A DNA stretch of 56,222 bases from Deltaproteobacteria bacterium. Lineage in GTDB: Bacteria > Desulfobacterota > Desulfobulbia > Desulfobulbales > Desulfocapsaceae. Within the stretch, counting starts at the first letter, position 1, and the number at the start of each line of letters is the position of its first letter. The notes below the pieces were generated by a model. It was not told where the DNA came from. It worked only from the letters and a program-made list of their open reading frames with translations, and ran no database searches. Below are positions 17,007 through 26,130 of this stretch, piece after piece. A program made the position numbers and the translations under genes. The DNA lies in contig JAJRQL010000230.1 in NCBI GenBank assembly GCA_024280265.1, forward strand, positions 1 through 56,222. Reading direction: 5' to 3'.

Positions 17007-17606
17007 TTATCCGGTTACGGCTTTGGTGAAATCAACCAGTGATCTGTGCCAGAGATCGGGTTGTTCGAGGTAGCAGGGATGTTTGGCTCCTGCAAAAATC
17101 ACAAGTTTCGAGCCAGCTATTTCGCTTTTCAGCAGTTCACCGTTGGCCGGGTCTGAAATCTGGTCATTTTCACCCCATAATATAAGAGTCTGTGCGGGAA
17201 GATTTTTTAATCGCTCCTGGTTCTCCGTTACTCCCACAGCCCCGATAAGGACCAGTCCGACAACTTTGTTCTGGTTATCCAGAGTATACTCAATGGCAAT
17301 TTTACCACCCATGGAGGGGCCGACCAGGATGGCATCCTTTATGTCCATGGTCTCAAGTACTCCATTGATTACCTTTTCAGGAGTAATTTCAGCCTCGGGG
17401 CTTTTACCGAATCCTGGAAGATCCAGGGCTACAAAAGAAAGCCCTGCTGCGGCGACTGCGTCCAGAGTGCCGAGTTCCTGCCAGGTAGCGGCTTGAAATG
17501 CTTTGCCATGCAGAAAGACAAGAGAGTTTGCTGTGGTTTTCCCGCTTTGGAGAATGTTGATGGAACATCCGTCAACAGCAATGGTGGCGTTTCGAATTGT
17601 TGTCAT
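17007..17606 (-). CDS. Alpha/beta hydrolase (ABHD14-like)
   Basis: The 199-residue protein is a compact alpha/beta hydrolase without a lid. The oxyanion segment is FLHGKAFQAATW (31-42). Ser98 in GPSMGG is the nucleophile, Asp148 in WGENDQISD the acid and His176 in GAKHPCYLEQP the base. The sequence GTLDAVAAAGLSFVALDLPGFGKS resembles the ABHD14/CIB group. The substrate is unknown. It lies 95 bases upstream of topB on the same strand and could share its transcript. Confidence 0.8.
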   Translation of the reverse strand: MTTIRNATIAVDGCSINILQSGKTTANSLVFLHGKAFQAATWQELGTLDAVAAAGLSFVALDLPGFGKSPEAEITPEKVINGVLETMDIKDAILVGPSMGGKIAIEYTLDNQNKVVGLVLIGAVGVTENQERLKNLPAQTLILWGENDQISDPANGELLKSEIAGSKLVIFAGAKHPCYLEQPDLWHRSLVDFTKAVTG

Positions 17607-17946
17607 ATGTATTTGTCAGGCTATTGTTTTTTTTACCATTATTTTGTGCTTCTATATATGGTGCTTTTCGGTGAAAGTTGTAGGTCTGTTTTTGTTCAGC
17701 ACAACTACTTTTACCCTGAAGTTGCAGATGTTGTATTAATCCCTCATCGGTTTGTCAATCGCTATTTGCAGGTTTTCGGGAAGTGGGTCATGTGAAAAGC
17801 GAAGTTTTATCGTGGGTGCCTTTCCTGTTATTGTGCTGTAAATACATGCTTAAATGGGGAAGTTGGCATGGGCCGTTTGATTTGTCAGAGGAGGCGTTTG
17901 TCATTTAGTGCCTTACTCCATTAAAACTGTAATAAAAAGCAGATAT

Positions 17947-18050
17947 GCGAGGTACGAGACTCCGAGAAACCGTGAGAGCTTATTTGAAGTCAGAAGTTCA
18001 GGGTTACCACCAAGGCACTTATCCAGCGACTCTAAAAAGTTTTCTGACTT
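17947..18050 (+). repeat. Interspersed repeat with inverted core
   Basis: It opens with GCGAGGTACGAGACTCCG (17947-17964), differing by one base from the repeat in the dead transposase (1561-1578, reverse strand). It continues to a segment bounded by perfect 9-bp inverted repeats, AAGTCAGAA (17987-17995) and TTCTGACTT (18042-18050). No ORF is present. It looks like a MITE-like or REP-like unit. Confidence 0.45.
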
Positions 18051-18168
18051 GTCGGGTTAGGCCGTTTTGTGACTTTTGGAGAGAGAGGTGCTTTTCCGGG
18101 GTGGTTAGGCAGAAGGCTGGGATGGGGTTGAGGCCGGTGGAGGGGCTTCTTTGGGTGAATGCAATTTC

Positions 18169-18199
18169 TTGACAGTGTGTATTTTTTATGTTCTATTAC
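18169..18199 (+). promoter_or_regulatory. Likely sigma70-type promoter of the tRNA-Gly/rimP-nusA block
   Basis: A perfect TTGACA (18169-18174) is followed after 17-19 bases by TCTATTAC, which contains weak -10 candidates. The tRNA begins at 18220. The -35 is strong, the -10 uncertain. Confidence 0.45.
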
Positions 18200-18219
18200 T
18201 TGACTGGAACGGGATGTGA

Positions 18220-18295
18220 GCGGGTGTAGCTCAGTTGGTAGAGTACAAGCTTCCCAAGCTTGGGGTCGCGAGTTCAAACCTCGTCGCCCGCTCCA
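18220..18295 (+). tRNA. tRNA-Gly (anticodon CCC)
   Basis: The cloverleaf can be drawn by eye. The acceptor pairs GCGGGTG with CGCCCGC, the D-arm contains TAGCTCAGTTGGTAGAG, the anticodon stem CAAGC/GCTTG encloses the loop TTCCCAA, the T-arm contains GTTCAAACC, and the CCA end is encoded. The CCC anticodon reads glycine GGG. It lies directly before rimP-nusA, the place occupied by an initiator tRNA gene in E. coli. Confidence 0.93.
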
Positions 18296-18365
18296 GTGTC
18301 GATGGGGCTGGTGTTTCCGGTCTATTGATGCCATACCGCCCTCTGAGGAGGCTGCGGCTATGAAA

Positions 18366-18388
18366 GTGGGCTCTGCCCGCTTTTTTTT
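18366..18388 (+). terminator. Terminator between tRNA-Gly and rimP
   Basis: A short stem GTGGGC (18366-18371) with GCCCGC (18375-18380), loop TCT, is followed by eight T. It may end the tRNA transcript or act as a partial terminator before rimP, which begins 43 bases later. Confidence 0.65.
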
Positions 18389-18431
18389 ATGCCTGATTTA
18401 CTGAGGCAGGAGCAAAATCGGACAGGGAAGT

Positions 18432-18887
18432 ATGAGTGACTATGTTATAGGAAAAATTCAGGAGTTTGTGGGGAGTCTTCTGCCTTCCATGGATCTTGAG
18501 CTTGTTGAAATACAGTATCGTCAGGAAGGTGAGGGCTGGGTACTTCGGTTGTTTATCGACGGCCCCGATGGTATTGGAATTGATCAGTGCACAAAGGTGA
18601 GTCGTGAGTTGAGTTTTTTTCTCGACGTTGAGGATCTGATTCCCCACGCATTTAATCTGGAAGTGTCGTCCCCGGGGCTCGAGCGGCCCTTGCGTGAACT
18701 GAAGGACTATAAACGTTTTGCAGGAAAGAAGGCTCGAATAAAACTCCGTCATCCCGTTGATGGGCAAAAAGTGTTTATAGGGCTGATCGGAGAGTGTGAT
18801 GAACACGGTTTTGATTTGCTCCTTGAAGATGGAAGCAGGAGCCACTATATGATGGACCAGGTAAGGAAGGCGAGGCTGACCTTGTGA
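18432..18887 (+). CDS. rimP: Ribosome maturation factor RimP
   Basis: The 151-residue protein has the RimP two-domain layout. The N-terminal part contains ELVEIQYRQEGEGWVLRLFIDGPDGIGIDQCTKVSREL (about 20-57), followed by the conserved LEVSSPGLERPLRELKDYKRFAGKKARIKL linker (about 77-106) and an SH3-like end. It binds the 30S subunit and assists its late assembly. It opens the classic rimP-nusA-infB order. A 202-base AT-rich gap separates it from nusA, longer than usual. Confidence 0.92.
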   Translation: MSDYVIGKIQEFVGSLLPSMDLELVEIQYRQEGEGWVLRLFIDGPDGIGIDQCTKVSRELSFFLDVEDLIPHAFNLEVSSPGLERPLRELKDYKRFAGKKARIKLRHPVDGQKVFIGLIGECDEHGFDLLLEDGSRSHYMMDQVRKARLTL

Positions 18888-19089
18888 TTAAAGCAGGTTT
18901 GGCACCTAGTATAATATAACAGTAAAGAACAGCTCTTAAAAAGAGAAAAACAAAACATATAAGATAATAACAATCTCAGGAAAACCTGAAATTACAAATT
19001 GTCAGTAATAGTTTATTCTGTATGGGAGAAACCCGACAACAGGAGTCGCTGTGCTGCAATGAAAGATTGTTTTTTTTGTGGGGAACAAC

Positions 19090-20487
19090 ATGCTATCGGA
19101 TTTAAAACGCATCATTGACCAGATCTGCAGAGATCGGGGTTTTGATAAAAAGCTTCTGATTGAGGCCATTGAAGAAGCTGTGGAATCGGCAGCTAAGAAA
19201 AAGCTGGGCTCCAGGCGTGATATTGAAGTTCGCTTCAATGAGGAGTTTGGTGAGGTTGAGGTCTTTCAATTCCGGACCGTTGTGCAGGAAGTTGCAGATG
19301 AGCAGACTGAAATAACACTCGATGAGGCACGTAAACTTGACCCTGAAGTGCAGCTTGAGGATGAGCTGGGCGAGAAGATGGAAAACATTGAGGATCTTGG
19401 TCGTATTGCTGCACAATCCGCAAAGCAGGTTATCATCCATAAGATGAAGGATGCGGAACGTGAAGTGATTTACGAGATGTTTAAAGACCGTAAGGGAGAG
19501 GTTGTCAGTGGTATTGTGCAGCGTTTTGAGCGCGGTAATATGATAGTAAACCTTGGTCGCACTGATGCTATTTTACCTCGCGATCAGCAGATCCCCAAAC
19601 GTTCTTTTAAGCAGGGCGATCGTATCAGGGCATATCTTGATGACGTGCGGCAGAATGCCAGAGATTCACAGCTTATTCTGTCCAGAACCTGTAATGATTT
19701 CCTGGCCAAGCTGTTTACCATGGAAGTACCTGAGATTGCAGAGGGAATTGTCGAGATCATGGGGGTGAGCCGTGAGCCTGGTTTTCGGGCCAAGATAGCA
19801 GTCAGTTCCCTTGAGACTGATGTAGATCCGGTTGGTGCCTGTGTTGGTATGAAAGGTTCCCGTGTTCAGAATGTGGTTCAGGAGCTGCAGGGAGAGCGTA
19901 TAGATATCGTTCCCTGGAGTCCGGATCCTGCAAAATATGTCTACAACGCGCTGGCTCCGGCTCATGTATCCATGGTTATGGCCGATGAGGAGGCAAAGAC
20001 TCTTCTTGTTGTAGTGCCCAACGATCAGCTCTCCCTGGCCATTGGTCGCCAGGGGCAAAACGTTCGCCTGGCCTCCAGGTTACTTGGGTGGCGTATTGAT
20101 GTGAAAAGTGAACAGCGCTACGCAAATCTTGAAGATCCAGGGTATCAAGGCCTTCTTTCTATTGATGGCATTGAAGAACCATTGGCAGACCAACTCCTTA
20201 GCCGAGGCGTTTTCTCCATAGAAAAACTTGCCGAAGCAGCGGTTGAGGAACTCATTGTTATTCGTTCCCTTGATGAGGAGCAGGCACAGCAGCTCATAGA
20301 GACAGCTGTAAAAAGGGTTGCGGATGGACAGGGGACTGTTGCTCCGGATGCTGGTGCAGATGAGGGTGATACTGCCGAGGGGGATAACAAGGAAGCAACT
20401 GGCACTGATGAAATTGGTGAGGAAGCAGTTGTCCAGGTGGAAGGGGAAGAAATGGAAAATCAGCCTGTAGAGGATGGACAAAAATAA
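19090..20487 (+). CDS. nusA: Transcription termination/antitermination factor NusA
   Basis: NusA binds RNA polymerase and nascent RNA and modulates pausing, termination and antitermination. I place the start at ATG 19090, giving the family N-terminus MLSDLKRIIDQICRDRG with GGGGAA just upstream; an in-frame GTG at 19078 lacks a ribosome site. The 465-residue product shows the N-terminal polymerase-binding domain, an S1 domain (GEVVSGIVQRFERGNMIVNLG, about 137-157), two KH domains (ACVGMKGSRVQNVVQEL and IGRQGQNVRLASRLLGWRIDV) and a helix-hairpin-helix-like C-terminus. The last 50 or so residues are acidic and low in complexity. It overlaps ylxR by 14 bases. Confidence 0.95.
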   Translation: MLSDLKRIIDQICRDRGFDKKLLIEAIEEAVESAAKKKLGSRRDIEVRFNEEFGEVEVFQFRTVVQEVADEQTEITLDEARKLDPEVQLEDELGEKMENIEDLGRIAAQSAKQVIIHKMKDAEREVIYEMFKDRKGEVVSGIVQRFERGNMIVNLGRTDAILPRDQQIPKRSFKQGDRIRAYLDDVRQNARDSQLILSRTCNDFLAKLFTMEVPEIAEGIVEIMGVSREPGFRAKIAVSSLETDVDPVGACVGMKGSRVQNVVQELQGERIDIVPWSPDPAKYVYNALAPAHVSMVMADEEAKTLLVVVPNDQLSLAIGRQGQNVRLASRLLGWRIDVKSEQRYANLEDPGYQGLLSIDGIEEPLADQLLSRGVFSIEKLAEAAVEELIVIRSLDEEQAQQLIETAVKRVADGQGTVAPDAGADEGDTAEGDNKEATGTDEIGEEAVVQVEGEEMENQPVEDGQK

Positions 20488-20704
20488 AAAAACTCAGCCA
20501 CTTCGAAGCTGTGTCGTCTGCCGCAAACGCAACGCTAAAAATCTGTTGCAGCGATATGTGTGGGATAAGGCCAGGGCTGATATTATTTCTGATCAGCAGC
20601 AGATATTGACCGGAAGAGGTGCGTATTGTTGCCTGGACGGGATCTGTAGAGAACGTTTTATTGGCAGGAAACAGAGTTGGAAAAAGGCTTTTCGATTGAA
20701 TTGA
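20474..20704 (+). CDS. ylxR: YlxR/RnpM family RNA-binding protein (DUF448)
   Basis: The 76-residue protein has the YlxR signature RSCVVCRKRNAKNLLQRYVW (about 11-30) and TGRGAYCCLDGICRERF. In Bacillus and relatives this protein binds and modulates RNase P. It overlaps the end of nusA by 14 bases and precedes infB, its standard position. Length is slightly below the usual 90. Confidence 0.88.
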   Translation: MDKNKKTQPLRSCVVCRKRNAKNLLQRYVWDKARADIISDQQQILTGRGAYCCLDGICRERFIGRKQSWKKAFRLN

Positions 20705-20767
20705 AGTTTTATAGAGTTGTAAATTTATTGATGTTTCTTAATGGAACAGGAATGACAGGAGTAGGGA

Positions 20768-23476
20768 ATGGGCAGGGTTAGGATTTATGAGTTGGCCAAA
20801 GAGGCCGGTATGGCCAGTAAAGCACTGGCTGAGAAACTGATTGGGCTAGGTTATGATGTTAAGGGCCATAGCTCGACGGTTGACGAAGAGACTGCTTTGA
20901 AGATCCGTAAAGAAGTGCTGCAGAGTTCTGATTCCGAATTGGTCGAAAAACGAATTGAAGCTGACACTGGTGGAACCACGGTGATTCGTCGTCGGGCAAC
21001 AGTTATTCGCAGGCGCCCCAAAAAAGTTGTTGAGGAAGTTGAGGAGGTTTCCAGTACTTCTGATTCCACGGAACCTGAGTTTGAGGCTCAGGCGGAGAAA
21101 ACTCCGGCTCCTGAAGGGGATTCCATGACGGGTGCAGTTCCAGATCCTCCGGCTGAGTCAGCTGCTGATGAGGCTGTTGGGTCAGAGCCTGCTGCCGAAC
21201 CGGCGTCGGTCGCAGAAGAAACTGGCACAGCTGAAAATTCAAAAGAGGCTCCGGCAATTGAAGAAAAACCTGCTGCAGTAGAGGCAAGAATTCCTTCAAA
21301 GACAGGAATTGCAAAGGTTGTAGGTACAATTGAGCTTCCAAAGGAAGAACCCAAAAGTTCGCCTTCTCGCAGAAAGAGTAGCCGGCCGCCGGCAAGACGA
21401 CCCGCCCCAAGACCTCAGAATACCCAGGCTCCAATGGATCCAGCCGCGGTCAGCCGTGGTAAAAAGAAAGGTAAAAAGGGTGAGGCTCCTCAAGGAGAAG
21501 ATGATTCGCGCAAGGGCGGGAAAGGTGCTTGGAAGGGTGCCAGGAAGGGTCGTAAAAACATGAAAGTTACCCGTTTTGGTTATGAGGGTGATTATTACGG
21601 CAAACGTGGTAAAAAAGGTAAAAATAAGGCACGTAGTGCTCCTCAGCAGCCTGCTGCTGAAATGAAGGCGTCGAAGAAACGGATCAAAGTTTATGAGACT
21701 ATCAGTGTTGGAGACCTTGCCCATCGTATGCGCGTTAAATCCAATGAGATCATTGCCAAATTGATGGGATTGGGTGTTATGGCAACTGTGAATCAGGCAC
21801 TGGATGTTGATACCGCAGTACTTGTTGCCTCAGATTTTGGTTATGAGGTTGAACAGGCCATGACCGAAGAGATCGGGATCGAGCAGCTTGGTAAAAGTGA
21901 GGGTGGTGGGGATGCTGTACCACGCTCCCCGGTTATTACTGTAATGGGCCACGTTGATCATGGTAAAACCTCCATCCTTGATGCCATCCGGAAAACTGAT
22001 GTGGTAGACGGTGAAGCTGGGGGGATTACCCAGCATATCGGTGCATATCATGTACAGTCTGAAGCTGGTGATGTGACTTTTGTTGATACTCCAGGTCATG
22101 CGGCTTTTACTGAGATGCGCTCCCGTGGTGCCCAGATCACGGATCTGGTGATCCTCGTTGTTGCCGCAGATGACGGGGTTATGGATCAGACCCGTGAAGC
22201 AATACACCACGCTCAGGCAGCGGAAGTGCCTCTCCTTGTTGCAATGAATAAAATTGATAAGGATAATGCCGATCCAGAAAGGGTGAAGCGGGAACTTGCC
22301 GAGCTGAATCTCGCCCCCGAAGAGGGGGGTGGTGAAACGATTTTTGTTGAGATGTCAGCCAAGAAAAATATCGGTATCGATACGCTCATGGAAAACATTG
22401 AGCTGATGGCTGAGATGATGGAGCTGAAGGCCGATCCCAATAGAAAGGCAAGGGGCCGTGTTGTTGAGGCCAAGCTCGATAAGGGACGCGGCGCAGTTGC
22501 CACTGTTCTTGTCCAGGAGGGGACTCTGAAGGCTGGAGATCATTTTGTTGTTGGCCAGTACTCCGGAAAGGTTCGGGCCCTTCTCAATGACAAGAGTAAG
22601 CCCATCAAGAGCGCAGGGCCTTCCATTCCTGTGGAAGTACAGGGTATCACAGGGGTTCCTTCTGCCGGTGATGAGTTTATTGTGGTAACGGATGAGAAGA
22701 TGGCCAAAAATGTGTCTCAGGTCAGAACACTGAAGGCCCGTGAAAGTGAGCTCGCAGCTGGTTCAAAAGTTTCACTCGATTCCCTCTTTGAGAAGTTGAG
22801 TGAAGGGGACGTACAGGAACTGAGAATTGTTCTGCGTGCTGATGTTCAGGGTACCCTTGAGGCTTTCGGCAAGGCTGCAGAAAAGCTCTCCACAGATGAA
22901 GTCAAGGTGAAAATTCTCCATGAGGGTACAGGCACCATGACTGATTCCGATGTGCTGCTTGCTTCGGCTTCCGAGGCCATTATCATTGGATTTAATGTCC
23001 GGCCGTCTGGTAAGGTCAAAGAACTTGCTAGCAAAGAGAATGTTGATATACGTTCCTACGATGTCATATACCATGCCCTTGACGACATTACCCAGGCCAT
23101 GGTGGGAATGCTTTCACCTGATTTTATTGAAGATGTTATTGGAAATGCAGAGGTTCGGGAGACATTTAATGCACCCAAAGTTGGAACCATTGCCGGTTGC
23201 TTTGTGACCGACGGGAAAATTACCCGTAATGCCATGGTTCATGTGCTACGGGATGGTGTAGTTGTGTACACCGGAAAAATTGAATCGTTACGACGTTTTA
23301 AAGACGACGCCAAAGAGGTCTTGTCCGGTTATGAATGTGGTATTTCCATAGAGAATTTCAACGATATAAAGGTTGGTGACAATCTTGAGGTTTATGTCAT
23401 GAAGGAAGTTGCCGCAAAACTCGGTTCGACTCAGCAGGAGAAAGATGCTGAAAAAGAGGCCGAGGGAGATGAGTAG
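20768..23476 (+). CDS. infB: Translation initiation factor IF-2
   Basis: The 902-residue protein starts with the IF2 N-terminal helical module (MGRVRIYELAKEAGMASKAL). A long low-complexity linker follows, first acidic and Ala/Pro rich (about 100-190), then basic (about 195-300). After a second IF2_N-like module (ETISVGDLAHRMRVKSNEIIAKLM) comes the GTPase: GHVDHGKTS near residue 393, DTPGHAAF and MNKIDKD. The C-terminal domains II-IV end with GYECGISIENFNDIKVGD. It brings initiator tRNA to the 30S subunit. GGAGTAGGG precedes the ATG. Confidence 0.96.
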   Translation: MGRVRIYELAKEAGMASKALAEKLIGLGYDVKGHSSTVDEETALKIRKEVLQSSDSELVEKRIEADTGGTTVIRRRATVIRRRPKKVVEEVEEVSSTSDSTEPEFEAQAEKTPAPEGDSMTGAVPDPPAESAADEAVGSEPAAEPASVAEETGTAENSKEAPAIEEKPAAVEARIPSKTGIAKVVGTIELPKEEPKSSPSRRKSSRPPARRPAPRPQNTQAPMDPAAVSRGKKKGKKGEAPQGEDDSRKGGKGAWKGARKGRKNMKVTRFGYEGDYYGKRGKKGKNKARSAPQQPAAEMKASKKRIKVYETISVGDLAHRMRVKSNEIIAKLMGLGVMATVNQALDVDTAVLVASDFGYEVEQAMTEEIGIEQLGKSEGGGDAVPRSPVITVMGHVDHGKTSILDAIRKTDVVDGEAGGITQHIGAYHVQSEAGDVTFVDTPGHAAFTEMRSRGAQITDLVILVVAADDGVMDQTREAIHHAQAAEVPLLVAMNKIDKDNADPERVKRELAELNLAPEEGGGETIFVEMSAKKNIGIDTLMENIELMAEMMELKADPNRKARGRVVEAKLDKGRGAVATVLVQEGTLKAGDHFVVGQYSGKVRALLNDKSKPIKSAGPSIPVEVQGITGVPSAGDEFIVVTDEKMAKNVSQVRTLKARESELAAGSKVSLDSLFEKLSEGDVQELRIVLRADVQGTLEAFGKAAEKLSTDEVKVKILHEGTGTMTDSDVLLASASEAIIIGFNVRPSGKVKELASKENVDIRSYDVIYHALDDITQAMVGMLSPDFIEDVIGNAEVRETFNAPKVGTIAGCFVTDGKITRNAMVHVLRDGVVVYTGKIESLRRFKDDAKEVLSGYECGISIENFNDIKVGDNLEVYVMKEVAAKLGSTQQEKDAEKEAEGDE

Positions 23477-23526
23477 CAGCACTTTTTCTGAGTTAGCATC
23501 AGTAGAAGTACAGCCCTGGTAATACT

Positions 23527-23940
23527 ATGTGGGATCCTAAAGAAACTATAGAATCTGTTGGCCTTGGCAAAAGGGAACGGAAGCGCTCCACCCGTGTGGC
23601 GGAGGTCATTCAAATGGAGTGGTCTCTCTTTTTTCTGCAAAAAGTACGGGATCAGAAGTTGAGTGACGTGACCATCAGTCGGGTGGAAGTCTCGGATGAT
23701 TTAAAAAATGCCCGTATTTTTTACACTGTTTCCAGTGGAGAGAAAGGACGTAACAAGGCTGCTTCAGCGTTGAAAAATGCCACAGGCTTTGTCCGTAGTC
23801 ACCTGGCTAAGATTCTAAACCTGCGTTATACTCCGGCCTTGAAATTTATCTTTGATGTAAAGGCTGAAAAAGTACAGGAGATGGAAGCACTGCTGGATCA
23901 GATCGCCTCGGAAAGGAGTATGAAAGAAGGTGATAGCTGA
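23527..23940 (+). CDS. rbfA: Ribosome-binding factor A
   Basis: The 137-residue protein matches RbfA: RVAEVIQMEWSLFFLQKVRDQKL, the strand SRVEVSDDLKNARIFYTV (about 56-73) and LNLRYTPALKFIFD near the end. It binds the 30S subunit near helix 1 of 16S rRNA during maturation and cold adaptation. The upstream in-frame segment MWDPKETIES is longer than typical, so a later start is possible. It overlaps nrnA by 11 bases. Confidence 0.9.
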   Translation: MWDPKETIESVGLGKRERKRSTRVAEVIQMEWSLFFLQKVRDQKLSDVTISRVEVSDDLKNARIFYTVSSGEKGRNKAASALKNATGFVRSHLAKILNLRYTPALKFIFDVKAEKVQEMEALLDQIASERSMKEGDS

Positions 23941-24919
23941 ACCCGTTACAGCCCTTTTAAGAGACGCCAGTCATGTTGTTCTTGCAACCCACATCCATCC
24001 TGATGGTGATGCGCTAGGCTCATTGTTTGGGCTTGCTGATATTCTAGAAGCTCAAGGGAAAAATGTCTTTTGTTACCTTGAAGAGCCCGTTTCACATCTC
24101 TATAATTTTCTCCCCACCATCACCCGTGCAAGTTCGGATCTTGATGCCGCGCTGCAGTTTGCCAGGCAAGCAAAGGATTCAGGCAATACTGTTGTCGCCG
24201 TGGCGCTTGACTGTGGGGATGCGGATCGACTTGGTGCTGCAAAAGAACAACTCCTTTCCATTACCCCCTTTATTGTAATTGATCATCATCGTGGGCACCG
24301 GAAGTTTGGAGATCATCTCTGGCTGGAGAGTGGTTGCTCTTCCACTGGTGAAATGGTGTATGAGCTTGCCGAAGAGCTTGGGGCCAAGGTCTCTGTTGAT
24401 GCCGCATTTTGTCTCTATGTTGCTCTGGTGACAGATACTGGATCTTTTCGTTATGAAAGTACCAGTCCACGGACTCTACGGATTGCAGCTGATCTTGTGG
24501 AAACTGGAGTGAAGCCGGATGAGGTGGCTGAGAGGGTCTATGATAATTATACCCTTGCCCGGTTGCGCCTTATGGAACTGGTTCTTGCAACGCTTGCAGT
24601 TCATGCAGATGGGCGGATTGCCTTGATCAGGGCGACAGCTGATATGTTTGAACGTTGTGGTGCCACCAGTGACGATGTTGAAGGTTTTATCAATTACCCG
24701 CGTTCGCTTGCCTCAGTGCAGGTTGCAGGTTTTGTAAAAGAGACCAGTGAGGGTACTGTTTCGGTGAGCCTCAGGGCTAAAGGGCAGGTTGATGTCGCTA
24801 CTGTCGCTGCAGGTTTTGGCGGTGGAGGGCACAAGAATGCAGCCGGCTTTCGCCTTACCGGAAAGTCTGTTGCTGAAGTGCAGAATCTGGTGCTTGATGC
24901 CCTGAAACGGGTTATCTGA
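23930..24919 (+). CDS. nrnA: DHH/DHHA1 phosphoesterase, NrnA-type oligoribonuclease/pAp phosphatase
   Basis: The 329-residue protein carries the DHH motifs: THIHPDGDALGSL (about 20-32), DCGDADRLG, IDHHRGHRKFGD with the DHH triad (about 111-113) and VTDTGSFRYEST. The C-terminal DHHA1 domain ends with FGGGGHKNAAGF. NrnA degrades nanoRNAs and dephosphorylates pAp, which matters in sulfur-metabolising cells. The start is a GTG inside rbfA, which suggests coupled translation. It lies between rbfA and truB, the common order. Confidence 0.9.
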   Translation: MIAEPVTALLRDASHVVLATHIHPDGDALGSLFGLADILEAQGKNVFCYLEEPVSHLYNFLPTITRASSDLDAALQFARQAKDSGNTVVAVALDCGDADRLGAAKEQLLSITPFIVIDHHRGHRKFGDHLWLESGCSSTGEMVYELAEELGAKVSVDAAFCLYVALVTDTGSFRYESTSPRTLRIAADLVETGVKPDEVAERVYDNYTLARLRLMELVLATLAVHADGRIALIRATADMFERCGATSDDVEGFINYPRSLASVQVAGFVKETSEGTVSVSLRAKGQVDVATVAAGFGGGGHKNAAGFRLTGKSVAEVQNLVLDALKRVI

Positions 24920-24929
24920 ATCTTGGTCA

Positions 24930-25682
24930 ATGTTGCAACAGATGAAACACGAATTTGAAGCTGGGGTCTTTTTGGTAGATAAACCTGAGGGTGCCAGTTC
25001 GTTTTACATTGTGCGTAAGGTTCGAAAGGCACTTGGCATGAAAAAGGTTGGCCATGCCGGAACCCTTGATCCATTTGCCACTGGTCTGTTAGTGATCTGT
25101 GCAGGACGCCCTGCAACAAAGATGATTAGTCAGATAATGGAGGGCGAGAAGGAGTATTTTGCTACCCTGCGCCTTGGAATTGAGACCACCACCCAGGATC
25201 CTGAGGGTGAAGTCGTTGCTAAGCGTAGTGTGGGGTCTCTTTCAGTTGAGAGAGTTGAAAGCTGTCTTGCCCGGTTTTGTGGGGAACAGCTACAGGTTCC
25301 GCCCATCTACTCAGCTTTGAAACATAAGGGCAAACCTCTCTATCACTACGCCAGAAAAGGTATAGCCATTGAGAAACCGCCGCGAAATATTACCATACAC
25401 AGACTTGAACGAAAAGATGATGGTGCAGTACCTAACGATTCCTCGCCATGGTTGACCATACGAGTGGTGTGCAGTAAAGGAACCTATATTCGCACTCTGG
25501 GTGCAGATATCGGTGCTGCCCTTGGATGTGGTGCATATCTGACAGCATTGCGGCGTGTTCGAAGTGGTTTGTTTGATGTAAGCAACAGTGTTCCTGGTAA
25601 ATGCCTGATGCAGAATGATGCTCGTGACATACTTTTGAAAAGCGTCTTATCTGTTTCTGATGTGCGTAATCTGTTGCAATAA
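24930..25682 (+). CDS. truB: tRNA pseudouridine(55) synthase TruB
   Basis: The 250-residue protein shows GVFLVDKPEGASSF (12-25) and the catalytic motif GHAGTLDPFATGLL with Asp47. It also has GEKEYFATLRLG, PPIYSALKHKGKPLYHYARKG and CSKGTYIRTLGADIG. It makes pseudouridine 55 in the T-loop of tRNAs. It is shorter than E. coli TruB (314), lacking most of the C-terminal PUA region. It begins 10 bases after nrnA. Confidence 0.93.
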   Translation: MLQQMKHEFEAGVFLVDKPEGASSFYIVRKVRKALGMKKVGHAGTLDPFATGLLVICAGRPATKMISQIMEGEKEYFATLRLGIETTTQDPEGEVVAKRSVGSLSVERVESCLARFCGEQLQVPPIYSALKHKGKPLYHYARKGIAIEKPPRNITIHRLERKDDGAVPNDSSPWLTIRVVCSKGTYIRTLGADIGAALGCGAYLTALRRVRSGLFDVSNSVPGKCLMQNDARDILLKSVLSVSDVRNLLQ

Positions 25683-25799
25683 TTTTGTGACGTGGTACAT
25701 GGTATAGTTAGATTGGTGTTTGAAATGTCCCCGCCACCGGGACTTGGTAGGAATAAAAAAATAAAATAGTTTTGCATATACAGAAACAGGAGGTTTGTC

Positions 25800-26069
25800 T
25801 TGGCACAATCAGCAGTTAAAAAAAATGAAATTATCGAGAAGTTTAAGCTTCACCCTAATGATACCGGTTCTTCCGAGGTGCAGATAGCACTTATCACTGA
25901 TAGAATTCAGTATCTCACCGACCATTTTAAGACTCACAAAAAGGACCATCATTCCCGTCAGGGGCTCTTGAAACTTGTTGGCCAGAGAAGAAGTCTTCTC
26001 GATTATTTGAAGAAAAAAGATGTAAGCAAGTATCGTTACCTTATTCAGGCACTCGGTATCAGAAAATAG
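25800..26069 (+). CDS. rpsO: Ribosomal protein uS15
   Basis: The 89-residue product has the family length and core: [40 protein letters not shown] and [21 protein letters not shown]. It binds 16S rRNA early in 30S assembly. Translation starts at TTG, decided by a strong AGGAGG six bases before it and by the family N-terminus MAQSA. The gene is followed by a strong hairpin before pnp. Confidence 0.96.
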   Translation: MAQSAVKKNEIIEKFKLHPNDTGSSEVQIALITDRIQYLTDHFKTHKKDHHSRQGLLKLVGQRRSLLDYLKKKDVSKYRYLIQALGIRK

Positions 26070-26130
26070 TTTTTCCTAAGAGATGCATTTGGCATTTCTT
26101 TATTGTAAATATGGCGCTAAACCTGGCGCC

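Larger units (their letters stand above)
17607..18219. other. 613-bp non-coding gap with a repeat and a tRNA promoter
   Basis: The gap separates the minus-strand hydrolase from the plus-strand tRNA block. It holds the repeat at 17947-18050 and the likely tRNA promoter at 18169-18199. The part at 17620-17940 is AT-rich; I see no supported gene there. Confidence 0.6.

Noticed and set aside
17493-17795. A 100-codon plus-strand frame overlapping the hydrolase start
   Set aside because: It begins antisense inside the hydrolase, has no ribosome site and shows no domain.
18896-18915. TTTGGCAC followed by TATAAT upstream of nusA as a sigma54 or sigma70 promoter
   Set aside because: The downstream TTGC element is missing for sigma54, and the spacing is too short for a sigma70 -35/-10 pair.
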